Below, piece by piece: positions 43,418 through 51,170 of a stretch of 64,000 bases of DNA (position 1 is the first letter of the stretch; each line of letters begins with the position of its first letter). Made by a program: the position numbers and the translations under genes. Source of the stretch: Palauibacter sp965207805 (GTDB lineage Bacteria; Gemmatimonadota; Gemmatimonadetes; Palauibacterales; Palauibacteraceae); NCBI GenBank assembly GCA_965207805.1, contig OZ242312.1, forward strand, positions 3,534,001 to 3,598,000, read 5' to 3'. The notes under the pieces were generated by a model, which was not told the DNA's origin, ran no database searches, and saw nothing but the letters and a program-made list of their open reading frames with translations.

Positions 43418-44668
43418 CTAAGCACTGTAACGAGGAAGCGTGACATCCTCCGGTGCTCTGTTTAGCATCCCGGCCAACTCCTTGCGTAGCTCAGCCTCAT
43501 CAGTCCGTAGGTCACTCAGGGCTCCACCAACAGAGTGATAGATGAGGCGTTTGGCCACGCGTTGCGCCTCTGGCGAAGTAATCATCCGTTGATTCTCAGC
43601 GTCCCAGAGCAGCCCCACCCATGGGGCCTCGGCCAGTTGCCAGGGGACTTCCGCTAGACGCTGGATTGATGTTTGTGTATCCACTGCCTCCTCTGAGAAG
43701 AGCGTGGTCGCGGCCCAAGTGTGGGCCAGTATTCCGATCGGCCTAAAGAACAGGTGCCCACCGTGCCGTCCGCGGAAGGGTTCAGCTGGCCTCCCGTCCT
43801 TGGGCATTCCAACATATTCTCGGAGAACCTCATGCTCACCCATAACCGTATTCCAATAATCCACGCAATGTTGTGCAAGTTGGTCCAGAATATTGTCGGG
43901 GGGGCGGATCTTCTTGTGTCTCTTCTTCCACGTCGAGTGGGTTTTGAGGATCATCTCAACACAATCATTCAGGGCCACGATCGACGTGAGGCTGGTTAGA
44001 TCGCCGACAGGCACCGCTTTGGTTCTCCCGAGGGATACTCGGTCCAAGAAGAGCGGATGGCTCTTGACCAATCGTCTGGTGACAATAGCAACGGCATCGT
44101 CTTCATCGAGTGCGATGATCTCCCGCCTTGACACGGGTTTCGCATACCTATTGAGCGTGCTGAATAGGCGACGCGTTCTCTGGAGTCCGGCCCGGTCGTT
44201 AGAATGTCCTACGAAAATGACAGCCACCTCTTCGCCGCCGAGGGATGAGTCGTCCTTGAGCGCCTGCATCGTTCCAAGCAGCCGGTGCTGGCCATCAAGG
44301 GCGAACAACTGCTCCGAGCCGGATAGACGCAAAAGGCCAATGCTGCCTTCCAGGCGCTCGTCGTTGTCGTCCCACGGTCGAGCGCCTTCGCTGATCTCGA
44401 CCTCCAGCCATTCTGGCTCGCCTCCGTAGACCCCAACCACTAGCGTCCCAAACAGGCGTTGCGGTTGAGAAAGCAGGTACTCAGCAATATCCCCTGCCCG
44501 AGGACTGAGCGACCGCTGAATCTCTTCATCCAGACTTTCAGGCTGATGTAGGGTGGTGGCGGTCGTCACCCTGTGAGCAAGTTCCTCCAAGGTCATGGAT
44601 GCAACGTAGTAGGTCCAATCACCCATCGTCGCGCGGAGGGCGGGCAGGAGCAGTCTGTCATGGATCAT
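43418..44668 (-). CDS. DGQHR-domain protein (DndB-like)
   Basis: A 416-residue protein with the hallmark SGSEQLFALDGQHRLLGTMQ (Asp125 to Arg129). Other family features are DNA-binding ParB-like elements: EVAVIFVGHSNDRAGLQRTR, RRLFSTLNRYAKPVSRREII and ALDEDDAVAIVTRRLVKSHP. DGQHR/DndB proteins accompany DNA phosphorothioation systems (in Dnd clusters DndB acts as transcriptional repressor) and also 7-deazaguanine (Dpd) systems. Start ATG 44668 after AGGAGACGCG. It follows the GIY-YIG gene by 9 bases and so forms a two-gene unit. Here it may regulate the phosphorothioation operon or read modified DNA; this is inference. Base composition is lower in G+C than the chromosomal flank. Confidence 0.85.
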   Translation of the reverse strand: MIHDRLLLPALRATMGDWTYYVASMTLEELAHRVTTATTLHQPESLDEEIQRSLSPRAGDIAEYLLSQPQRLFGTLVVGVYGGEPEWLEVEISEGARPWDDNDERLEGSIGLLRLSGSEQLFALDGQHRLLGTMQALKDDSSLGGEEVAVIFVGHSNDRAGLQRTRRLFSTLNRYAKPVSRREIIALDEDDAVAIVTRRLVKSHPLFLDRVSLGRTKAVPVGDLTSLTSIVALNDCVEMILKTHSTWKKRHKKIRPPDNILDQLAQHCVDYWNTVMGEHEVLREYVGMPKDGRPAEPFRGRHGGHLFFRPIGILAHTWAATTLFSEEAVDTQTSIQRLAEVPWQLAEAPWVGLLWDAENQRMITSPEAQRVAKRLIYHSVGGALSDLRTDEAELRKELAGMLNRAPEDVTLPRYSA

Positions 44669-44677
44669 TCGCGTCTC

Positions 44678-45163
44678 CTAGAAGGCATCCACCGCAGCGC
44701 GGACGGAGGCTGGTAGGTCCGTGCAGGCAGGTGGAACAGTAGCCCCTAACAACAAGTGCTCAATTGAAGCAGGATCGTTGTTCTCGGGAAGGACCGCGAA
44801 ACAGAAGCGGAGATAGTCGGTACCATAGAATAGACGCATCATCCTCAGTACCTTGGGACGTTCTCTGTCGGCCTCGGCTTTGACCAGATACTCGCGGCAG
44901 CGCGTGCGTAGTGAGCGAATGGTCTTTCCAACGTAGAGCAAATAAGACCCGCACAGGTTTCCTCCTATCGATGGACGAACGCAAAATGAGTATACGCCGG
45001 GGGCCGTGGGGATGTCCTCTAAGTATTTCCGACGAAAGGGGACGCACTTCCACTCAAGGTCGTTTGGACCCTCATACTGATCCCACAACGTCGGCGACAG
45101 GTGGAACGAGTACTTGTATTTTCTCAGCTCGTCCGCTTCGATCGTAAAATCAGTGGTGCTCAC
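44678..45163 (-). CDS. GIY-YIG nuclease
   Basis: A 161-residue protein. The GIY-YIG core reads APGVYSFCVRPSIG (GVY at 56-58), then YLLYVGKTIRSLRTRCREYL (the YVGKT variant of YIG, with the conserved Arg), and a later Glu in PASIEHLLLGATVP, which fits the metal-binding Glu of the family. The N-terminal 50 residues (KYKYSFHLSPTLWDQYEGPN) are extra. Start is GTG 45163, with GGAAGAG upstream. It lies next to the DGQHR gene. It could nick or cut DNA lacking (or having) phosphorothioate, or act as a stand-alone endonuclease. Its link to the main operon is positional, with about 0.7 kb between. Confidence 0.82.
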   Translation of the reverse strand: MSTTDFTIEADELRKYKYSFHLSPTLWDQYEGPNDLEWKCVPFRRKYLEDIPTAPGVYSFCVRPSIGGNLCGSYLLYVGKTIRSLRTRCREYLVKAEADRERPKVLRMMRLFYGTDYLRFCFAVLPENNDPASIEHLLLGATVPPACTDLPASVRAAVDAF

Positions 45164-45857
45164 CGCGCCATCTCTTCCGTCTGATTGGCGGACATCATAT
45201 CATCTCGGTGTCGGCTTCTCGCCGATGGTCGGACGATGTCGGGCGGCGCTACGGCTGCGGCGAAGCGGACGCCCGCCGCTGTCGGCGAGCACTTGGATCG
45301 CGTCCAGTGCGGGTGCCTCGCCAAGGCAATCCGACCAAGAAGAAGGCGGCTCACCGCCCACCGTCCAACTCGATTCACGAAGTGAAGGCGGCCTGGGTCA
45401 GCGCGTCGACCGTTGACGAGCACGTCCCCGGTGCCCTTTCGGCACCGAGGCGCTCCGGATTCGAGGGGGTAGCCATGAGATAAACTTGAACGAAATGATG
45501 GCCTGAGGCAACCCCCCGACGGGGTGATTCAGTTCGCCAGTCGCACGTCATCGCGCAGGAACTGAGCCGCAAGGCGAACCGTGCTGACGACCACCACGAG
45601 TGGCATGGGGCCACCGAGCTCGCCTGGGCCAGTCAAACTGGGCTGCACGATCTGCCACTCTTGCCTCTTGGACCACCCTTGGTCCCATCGGGTCACGCAA
45701 GCGGGAAAATCAGAGTCAATTCGCGGGAGTCACAGGACGCTATCACTTGACCGACCTCTTCGTCTTGGAAAGCGGGTTCTTCCTTGAAGTTTCCACGCCG
45801 GCAGGCCAATTTCCAGTTCAGCGAGACAGCGCTTACGACGAGAGGTTCACCGGGCTT
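45164..45857. other. Gap between nuclease operon and GIY-YIG gene
   Basis: No supported gene in about 700 bases. Short plus-strand frames lack family features. The first 100 bases should hold the promoter of the GIY-YIG/DGQHR unit; reading leftward there is a TATGAT (45194-45199), a possible -10 box, but no good -35. The middle is GC-rich and has a repetitive, non-coding look; it may be the scar of a lost gene such as another effector. Confidence 0.4.
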
Positions 45858-46760
45858 CTATCCTAACAATCGGGCGCGCCGAAGCGCGATCTCGGCAATC
45901 TCCTGCTTCATGACGAGATCAGAGAAAAAATGCGCCATCCAGTTTACGAATGCGATCCACAAGTCGTTTGGAGAAAAATCGTCCCCGGATATCGCTTCAA
46001 GCCAAGAAGTTGCGTCGGATCGAGTCAGCGTGGTGTCTTCGGACGCTGTGAGAAGATCCTCGGCGAGCGGTATGGCCATAAGTAAGGACCGAATCGCATC
46101 CCGAAACTCTCCCTCGTTCAGGCCAGGTGGAAGGTTGGAACGCGCCAAGTCGTCAAGAAGGATTTGATCGGCAACGCCGAGGTAACCACTCGGTGGTTGC
46201 GTGTAGAATCCGTACGCCTGCTCGGGACGGCGACTTCCGGGAAACCAATGAGCAGTCAGCGCACCGGGCAAGGTCTTTGAGGCGCTCAGGCTTTCAGCAA
46301 GACGCCGAGCCGCCCGTGCCATGCTGCTGGTTGCCGCACGCTCATCTTGAGCGATGGCCTCAAGCGTTGCCGCGATTCCAGGCTCGTCGATGGTCGTCTC
46401 CACGAGGACCTCAATATTGCTGCCCTCGCCACTCTCCCCCAGCCCGGCCAGGGTGACGTTGGCCGACCCGGCGAGACACCGGTCACCGGCGATGTAGAGT
46501 TTGGCGTGCAGGCGGTCCACAAGCGAGAGACTGAAGTTGCCGCGCGTCTTGAGCAGGTCTAGGATTTCAGGATCGGATACCCCTGCTGCAATCTCTCTCG
46601 GGAGCCACCGTGAAACGCAACGCAGATGCGCTTCGGCCGGGATAACCTCCATCAAAGATCGTAGCGCGTCGACCTTGATGAATGGCGCAATCACAGTGAC
46701 CTCGTCATCTGCGTTCTCGAAGAGGGCACGGATCCGAGCACCTTGAGTCGCGCGTTCCAT
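45858..46760 (-). CDS. PLD-family nuclease, candidate SspH-type effector
   Basis: A 300-residue protein with one phospholipase-D catalytic motif: VDRLHAKLYIAGDRCLAGSA (His85-x-Lys87, Asp93) and Asn101 in SANVTLAG. One HxK motif means that a dimer makes the active site, as in Nuc and BfiI-type DNases. The N-terminal 75 residues give the PLD-like beta/alpha layer (DDEVTVIAPFIKVDALRSLM). The C-terminal half is helical with no named family. The gene ends the seven-gene operon and lies 11 bases after the GHKL gene. Start ATG 46760 follows AGGAGATCC. It is the obvious DNA-cutting candidate of the restriction arm. Confidence 0.85.
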   Translation of the reverse strand: MERATQGARIRALFENADDEVTVIAPFIKVDALRSLMEVIPAEAHLRCVSRWLPREIAAGVSDPEILDLLKTRGNFSLSLVDRLHAKLYIAGDRCLAGSANVTLAGLGESGEGSNIEVLVETTIDEPGIAATLEAIAQDERAATSSMARAARRLAESLSASKTLPGALTAHWFPGSRRPEQAYGFYTQPPSGYLGVADQILLDDLARSNLPPGLNEGEFRDAIRSLLMAIPLAEDLLTASEDTTLTRSDATSWLEAISGDDFSPNDLWIAFVNWMAHFFSDLVMKQEIAEIALRRARLLG

Positions 46761-46771
46761 CGCTGGATCTC

Positions 46772-48712
46772 CTACACGAGATCCGTCGGGGGAACCGAAT
46801 CGTCATCCTCGTCGAAGAACTCTTCCGCGTATTTCCCCCACTCAATGCGTGCGTTTCGCACTTGGCGGCGGAGCTTTTCGGTCTGCTCGTCCTCGTACCG
46901 AGCCCACGAGTAAATCAGGATGCGAAAGGCAGCGGCAGCTCGCGCCAGCCGTTCGCGAACCTCGTCCTCGGTCATATCCTCGACATCCGGATGCATGATG
47001 TCGTAGAGGTCAGAGTGGACGGGATGGTCCGTGTTGAGTGCAACCTGAACCACATTGGGCAGCGACTCGACATCGAAGAAAGCCGGACTGGATTGGGCCG
47101 ACTGGATCCAACGAACGCGGCTACCCGCTCGGATCGTTTCGTCGATTCGTTGTAGCGCGTCCGTCCGGTCTAGGTGATGTTTCTGGGTGAGGGATTCGAC
47201 TTGCGATTCCCTGCGCTCCTGCTCTGAGCTCGATTCACCAGCCTTGTCCGATTCGCCTTTGTGGCCCTCTTGCATCCGGCGCTTTATCGCGGCTGTTGCC
47301 TTGGCATCGGCCTTCTGATCTTCGTCGAGAACGTGTCTTTGGCTGCGGGGCTGCTTAGCTTGGCGGGATCGGTGGCGCAGCAACTTGATCGCGTTCGTGA
47401 TCTGTTTCCGGAGATCCAATAGGTAGCACCTGGGATCTCCATCCTCTTCCATCCGGCGGCGCACATCACCGCTCGATTCTTCACCGGGAAGAGATTCTCT
47501 TCTCCAGTCATATCGAGCAAGACGCTGGAAGGTCATCGTGCCCTGCTTGTTGTTGGTGACTCCCAACACCTCATCGAGTTGAGTCGGAAAATCGACTTCC
47601 ACTGTCCACCAGCGCTCTCTCGGGTCGTCGCCGCTAACCCAAGAATCGTCGAGCTGAATCTCTCGGTGCGCCCGGACTAGCGAGACGCCCATGTTCTGAT
47701 CTGCATGCTTCCCCCACGGAGCGCGCCCCGCATCCTTTCCGACCCACTGTTCGGGCCAGTCAGCCTCGGGCGCAGAAGAATCTCGGACGTGCGGGCGTGC
47801 GTAGCTGGCCCGAACATGAACCTGATAATCCTGTCCTTGGTATCGTACGGGTACGAGGAACGGACTCCCCTCCAGTTCCGTGAACATGGGGCCAGGGCCG
47901 AAGCTCTCGGGGCATGAAGTGCCGGTCATGAGATACAAGGGGTCGTTTGGCCTCACCCTGACGATGTCATCTCCCTGAACTTCTGTCCCTTCCGCAGTTT
48001 CCCGAAGTGGAATCAGGGTGATGGTGCGTGGTGACCCGATCTCAGAGTCCCTCGGATCGTCGGCAGGCAGGCGCTCTGATTGTCTCGCTAGGAAGCGTCG
48101 ATATATTCGTCCAATCAGTACCTCCGTGTGCTTGAAGGTCGTGGATGCCTGCTTCCATTCAACACGATCGAGATTGCTCCACACGACCAAAGTACCGGAG
48201 TCGCGGAACACATTCCGGCTCGCTTCTCGATAAGTTCTCGGGATCGCCTGCTGTTCCGGCTCTGGAATCTCTCTCCTGCCGTCCTCTACTTCGTCGAGGG
48301 AAAGGTGGGTGTGGAGAGCGTTGGTAGCGCCTGATTGCCACGACCAGACATCTACTCGTCGTGCTTGCGACATGGAGGAGTTGGGGAGCCCAAGGCCGAA
48401 GCGGCCGATCCCCCGCCGCTCCCGGCGAGTGCCGTGGCCGTAACGGAGGCTTCCTCGCAGAGTGTCGCGATCCATGCCTTCGCCGTTGTCGAGGACTGCC
48501 AACTCCTTAAGTGTGTATCTTCCGGTACGGTCATTCCGACGACTCACCCCGAACACCTCGATTGCCGTCGCATGACTCTCGATCGAGTTGTCGATGAGTT
48601 CGGCTAGCGCGTGGGTGGTGGACTTGTAGCCGCTGTCACGCATCGCCCTGACCGTCATCTTGGGATCGATGATGGAGAAGTTCAGTTGAGCTTCGGATCT
48701 GCTCACTGCCAT
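46772..48712 (-). CDS. GHKL ATPase, candidate SspG-type component
   Basis: A 646-residue protein. The ATP-binding fold of the GHKL group (MutL, gyrase B, Hsp90, MORC) is complete: N box HALAELIDNSIESHATAIEV (Asn42), G1 box LAVLDNGEGMDRDTL (Asp75), G2 box GIGRFGLGLPNSSMSQAR (103-109). Residues about 240-400 form a transducer-like region; 430-500 are a charged coiled coil (AIKRRMQEGHKGESDKAGES). The C-terminal part (ERLARAAAAFRILIYSWARY) is helical and unclassified. ATP-gated dimer closure on DNA is likely. ATG 48712 follows GGGAGGACG, overlapping the helicase stop by 10 bases. The helicase-GHKL-PLD trio in this position fits the SspFGH-type restriction arm; the one-to-one assignment is inferred. 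Confidence 0.87.
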   Translation of the reverse strand: MAVSRSEAQLNFSIIDPKMTVRAMRDSGYKSTTHALAELIDNSIESHATAIEVFGVSRRNDRTGRYTLKELAVLDNGEGMDRDTLRGSLRYGHGTRRERRGIGRFGLGLPNSSMSQARRVDVWSWQSGATNALHTHLSLDEVEDGRREIPEPEQQAIPRTYREASRNVFRDSGTLVVWSNLDRVEWKQASTTFKHTEVLIGRIYRRFLARQSERLPADDPRDSEIGSPRTITLIPLRETAEGTEVQGDDIVRVRPNDPLYLMTGTSCPESFGPGPMFTELEGSPFLVPVRYQGQDYQVHVRASYARPHVRDSSAPEADWPEQWVGKDAGRAPWGKHADQNMGVSLVRAHREIQLDDSWVSGDDPRERWWTVEVDFPTQLDEVLGVTNNKQGTMTFQRLARYDWRRESLPGEESSGDVRRRMEEDGDPRCYLLDLRKQITNAIKLLRHRSRQAKQPRSQRHVLDEDQKADAKATAAIKRRMQEGHKGESDKAGESSSEQERRESQVESLTQKHHLDRTDALQRIDETIRAGSRVRWIQSAQSSPAFFDVESLPNVVQVALNTDHPVHSDLYDIMHPDVEDMTEDEVRERLARAAAAFRILIYSWARYEDEQTEKLRRQVRNARIEWGKYAEEFFDEDDDSVPPTDLV

Positions 48713-50334
48713 ACGTCCTCCCAGTTTAAGAACGCCGCCGCCACATCGCCGAAGCCTGGCAGACTCGGATCGACCACGGTGACGACTTCACAAGTTTCGG
48801 TTCCGCCGGCCTTGGGGCCGCGGATCGCGCGGCCAACCATCTGACTGAACAACACCAAAGACTGCGTCGGACGAGCAATGACCACTGCACTCGCCTTCGG
48901 CGCGTCGAACCCGGTCGTTAGGACACCGAAGTTGACGAGCGCCATTGGCGTCTCGTCGTCCGACTTGAACGTTCTGATAGCGTGTTCTCTCACACGCGGC
49001 GGCGTCTGACCTGTCACGACCTGGCTGCGGACATCACGTGCGATGAGGATTGCGCTCAGCATCCGTGCATGTTGAACGCTCGCCGCGAAGACAAGCACGC
49101 GTCTGTGGTCAGCTTGGAGCAACTCTTCAATGGCACCGAGTACGGCGCTTACGTACTGCTCGCTCATCGACAGGGCGGTCACGATCTCACGTGGGATATC
49201 CAGCGCTCGGGTAATGCGCGCACGCTCCTTCGCTGTGATCTCGAGGCCTGGCCGGGACAGGAGTGTTCGGAAGTGTGGTCGCGCCAGATAGCCGTGTTCG
49301 ATGAGGTACTCGATGGGATTCTCGCCCGGCACTTCCAATGTCACCTTGTTCCCGGAAAAAAAGCCGGCGAGCTCACCGTCCTTATCGATGTCGGCCCATG
49401 TCCGTCCGGGCGTGGCAGTGAGTCCCAGCAATGCGCACCGGTAGTCCAGCGTGAGGTCCTCCGTGATCCTGCGATACGTCCTAGCAATGCTCTGGTGTGC
49501 CTCATCGAATACGACCAGCCGGGTGCGCTTGGACATCCGAGCGGCCCAATCCGGGTCGGTGCCAGAGATCGTGGCCCAGCCCTTCGCGAGCCCAACGGCG
49601 AGAAACCCGTCGGAGAACGTTTCGAGATCCGGCATCCGGTCGCCCCACATGGCTCCAATATCGAGTGGCCTTGTGCCTAGGCGCGTCCAAGCTTCCGCGA
49701 ATGCGACCACCGCTTGCTCCAGCAACTCCCTGCCGGAGGCCAGCCATACCACGACCGAGGGCTCATGCACGCGCAGAGAGTCGGCCACGACATGCATGGC
49801 CGTGCGGGTCTTGCCGACCCCGGTAGGCAGATGAAGAACCGCACGTCGGTCATCTTGCGCCAGCAGCGGGATCAGTTCTTGAACAGCAATCCTTTGGTGA
49901 TCGAATAGACCGTAGACTGGGGTGATGGTGCTTGTTGGCGGCATCGCCGGGGGTTCGATCCGTTCTTCGACTAGACCGAAGAAGTCGCGCAGCCGACGTA
50001 CCTCCGGTTCGCTCCACTCGCTTGCGCCAGCGGCAGCAACGGATCGCCCGACGCGGGCCTCAAGTTCGGCACGCTTCTGCCCAGGGATGAGGCGGAGGAC
50101 AAGCCGCCGACCCTCGCGCTCTCCGAGCAGGACATCGAAGTCAACGAGATTCTGAACGACTCGCCGGAGATCCGAACCGCCGATCCGCCCACCGAAGATC
50201 GCGTCAAGCATCGAAAGGACACCGGGGTCTAGGAACCGCCTGAGTTCTTGATCCGGGAGTGAATCAAGGAGCCAAGAAACCGTTAGGCCCGGTCCGAATG
50301 GCGGTGCTACGGTCACGGCGGTTAGAGCGCGCAC
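48703..50334 (-). CDS. SF2 helicase, candidate SspF-type component
   Basis: A 543-residue superfamily 2 helicase. Motifs: LHLPTGVGKTRTAMHVVADS (Walker A 170-176), RLVVFDEAHQSIARTYRRIT (DEAH 277-280), ALLGLTATPGRTWADID (motif III), DRRAVLHL-type core, and the second RecA domain with HRRVLVFAASVQHARMLSAI, PMALVNFGVLTTGFDAPKAS and LFSQMVGRAIRGPKAGG (motif VI). The N-terminal 110 residues are a separate domain (LRRFLDPGVLSMLDAIFGGR). The fold resembles helicases in phosphorothioate-dependent restriction clusters. GTG 50334 overlaps the end of the PP-loop gene by 13 bases. It probably unwinds or translocates on DNA to feed the nuclease. Confidence 0.9.
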   Translation of the reverse strand: MRALTAVTVAPPFGPGLTVSWLLDSLPDQELRRFLDPGVLSMLDAIFGGRIGGSDLRRVVQNLVDFDVLLGEREGRRLVLRLIPGQKRAELEARVGRSVAAAGASEWSEPEVRRLRDFFGLVEERIEPPAMPPTSTITPVYGLFDHQRIAVQELIPLLAQDDRRAVLHLPTGVGKTRTAMHVVADSLRVHEPSVVVWLASGRELLEQAVVAFAEAWTRLGTRPLDIGAMWGDRMPDLETFSDGFLAVGLAKGWATISGTDPDWAARMSKRTRLVVFDEAHQSIARTYRRITEDLTLDYRCALLGLTATPGRTWADIDKDGELAGFFSGNKVTLEVPGENPIEYLIEHGYLARPHFRTLLSRPGLEITAKERARITRALDIPREIVTALSMSEQYVSAVLGAIEELLQADHRRVLVFAASVQHARMLSAILIARDVRSQVVTGQTPPRVREHAIRTFKSDDETPMALVNFGVLTTGFDAPKASAVVIARPTQSLVLFSQMVGRAIRGPKAGGTETCEVVTVVDPSLPGFGDVAAAFLNWEDVWQ

Positions 50335-51170
50335 ACGGTGCAGGGGGCGGTATCGTCGTCCTCATCAAGGGCGTCGGCGAGAGATTCGACTAGTGGGAGG
50401 TTGGCTTGACGAGTGGCCGCGCGTGACAAGGCGGCGTCGTGGCGGGCCAAGATCTCGTCGCGGCGTGAGCGGAGTTGCACCAGCGTCTCGCCACCCGACC
50501 AGGTGTACTGTCTCCCTCGCATTGCTCGGTCGGTGAAGTCGGCTTCGCCATCGGCACCGGCTTCGAGCAGGACCTTCTGTTCGATCGCGACAGCCCGGTC
50601 GAATAGCTCTGGATGACGATCGGCAAGGCCGATCCATTCCGCCTTCCGCTGATAGAAGCAGAAGTAGCAGCCAGAGCGAGTGCGCCATTCGTAGTATTCG
50701 GGAAGGCCGATCCCTGCGTCCTCAAGGATCCGCAGCACGCCCTTGCGGTCGATCTCATCCTCAATGAAGGGAAAGCACGTTTCGATGTTCCGCTTTGTCG
50801 AGACGTAACCCTTTCGATTGCGTTCATCGGCGCGGATTGCCACATACGACCGCGCTGGCGCATCGCCGATCCATTCCTCAATCGGCTTGATCTTCATGTT
50901 CTTAGTGCACCATCGCATTTGTGGCGATGGCAGGGTTCCGCGAAATACCTCGAACCAATGCTCAAACCCTCGGCTGGCGTTCAGGCGGGCGATAGGCTTG
51001 CCGAGGATCACCTCAAGCCTCGTCAGATACTCGTACGTTTCCGGCAGTTCCGCGCCCGTGTCACAGAAGAAGTACTCCATCTCGGGTACCCTTGGGCGCA
51101 TGTAGACGGCCAGTGCACTCGAATCCTTACCCCCGGAGATACCACAGATGTGGCGGATGGAGTCAGGCAT
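50322..51170 (-). CDS. sspD: PP-loop ATP pyrophosphatase, SspD/DndC-like
   Basis: A 282-residue member of the PAPS-reductase/ATP-pyrophosphatase family. The PP-loop is ICGISGGKDSSALAVYMRPR (SGGKDS 12-17); then EYFFCDTGAELPETYEYLTR, RWCTKNMKIKPIEEWIGDAP and a cysteine cluster (SGCYFCFYQRKAEWIGLADR) likely to bind a 4Fe-4S cluster with other Cys. In SspABCD, this enzyme activates the phosphate for sulfur transfer from the desulfurase. Start ATG 51170 follows GGAGGACACGG; it overlaps the end of the big ATPase by 8 bases and is overlapped by the helicase. Symbol given by family and operon order. DndC is the equivalent in the Dnd system, but dndD and dndE are absent here. Confidence 0.85.
   Translation of the reverse strand: MPDSIRHICGISGGKDSSALAVYMRPRVPEMEYFFCDTGAELPETYEYLTRLEVILGKPIARLNASRGFEHWFEVFRGTLPSPQMRWCTKNMKIKPIEEWIGDAPARSYVAIRADERNRKGYVSTKRNIETCFPFIEDEIDRKGVLRILEDAGIGLPEYYEWRTRSGCYFCFYQRKAEWIGLADRHPELFDRAVAIEQKVLLEAGADGEADFTDRAMRGRQYTWSGGETLVQLRSRRDEILARHDAALSRAATRQANLPLVESLADALDEDDDTAPCTVCAL

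Noticed and set aside
45164..45857. Small genes on the plus strand between the GIY-YIG and PLD genes
   Set aside because: Frames are short, lack ribosome sites and have no family features.
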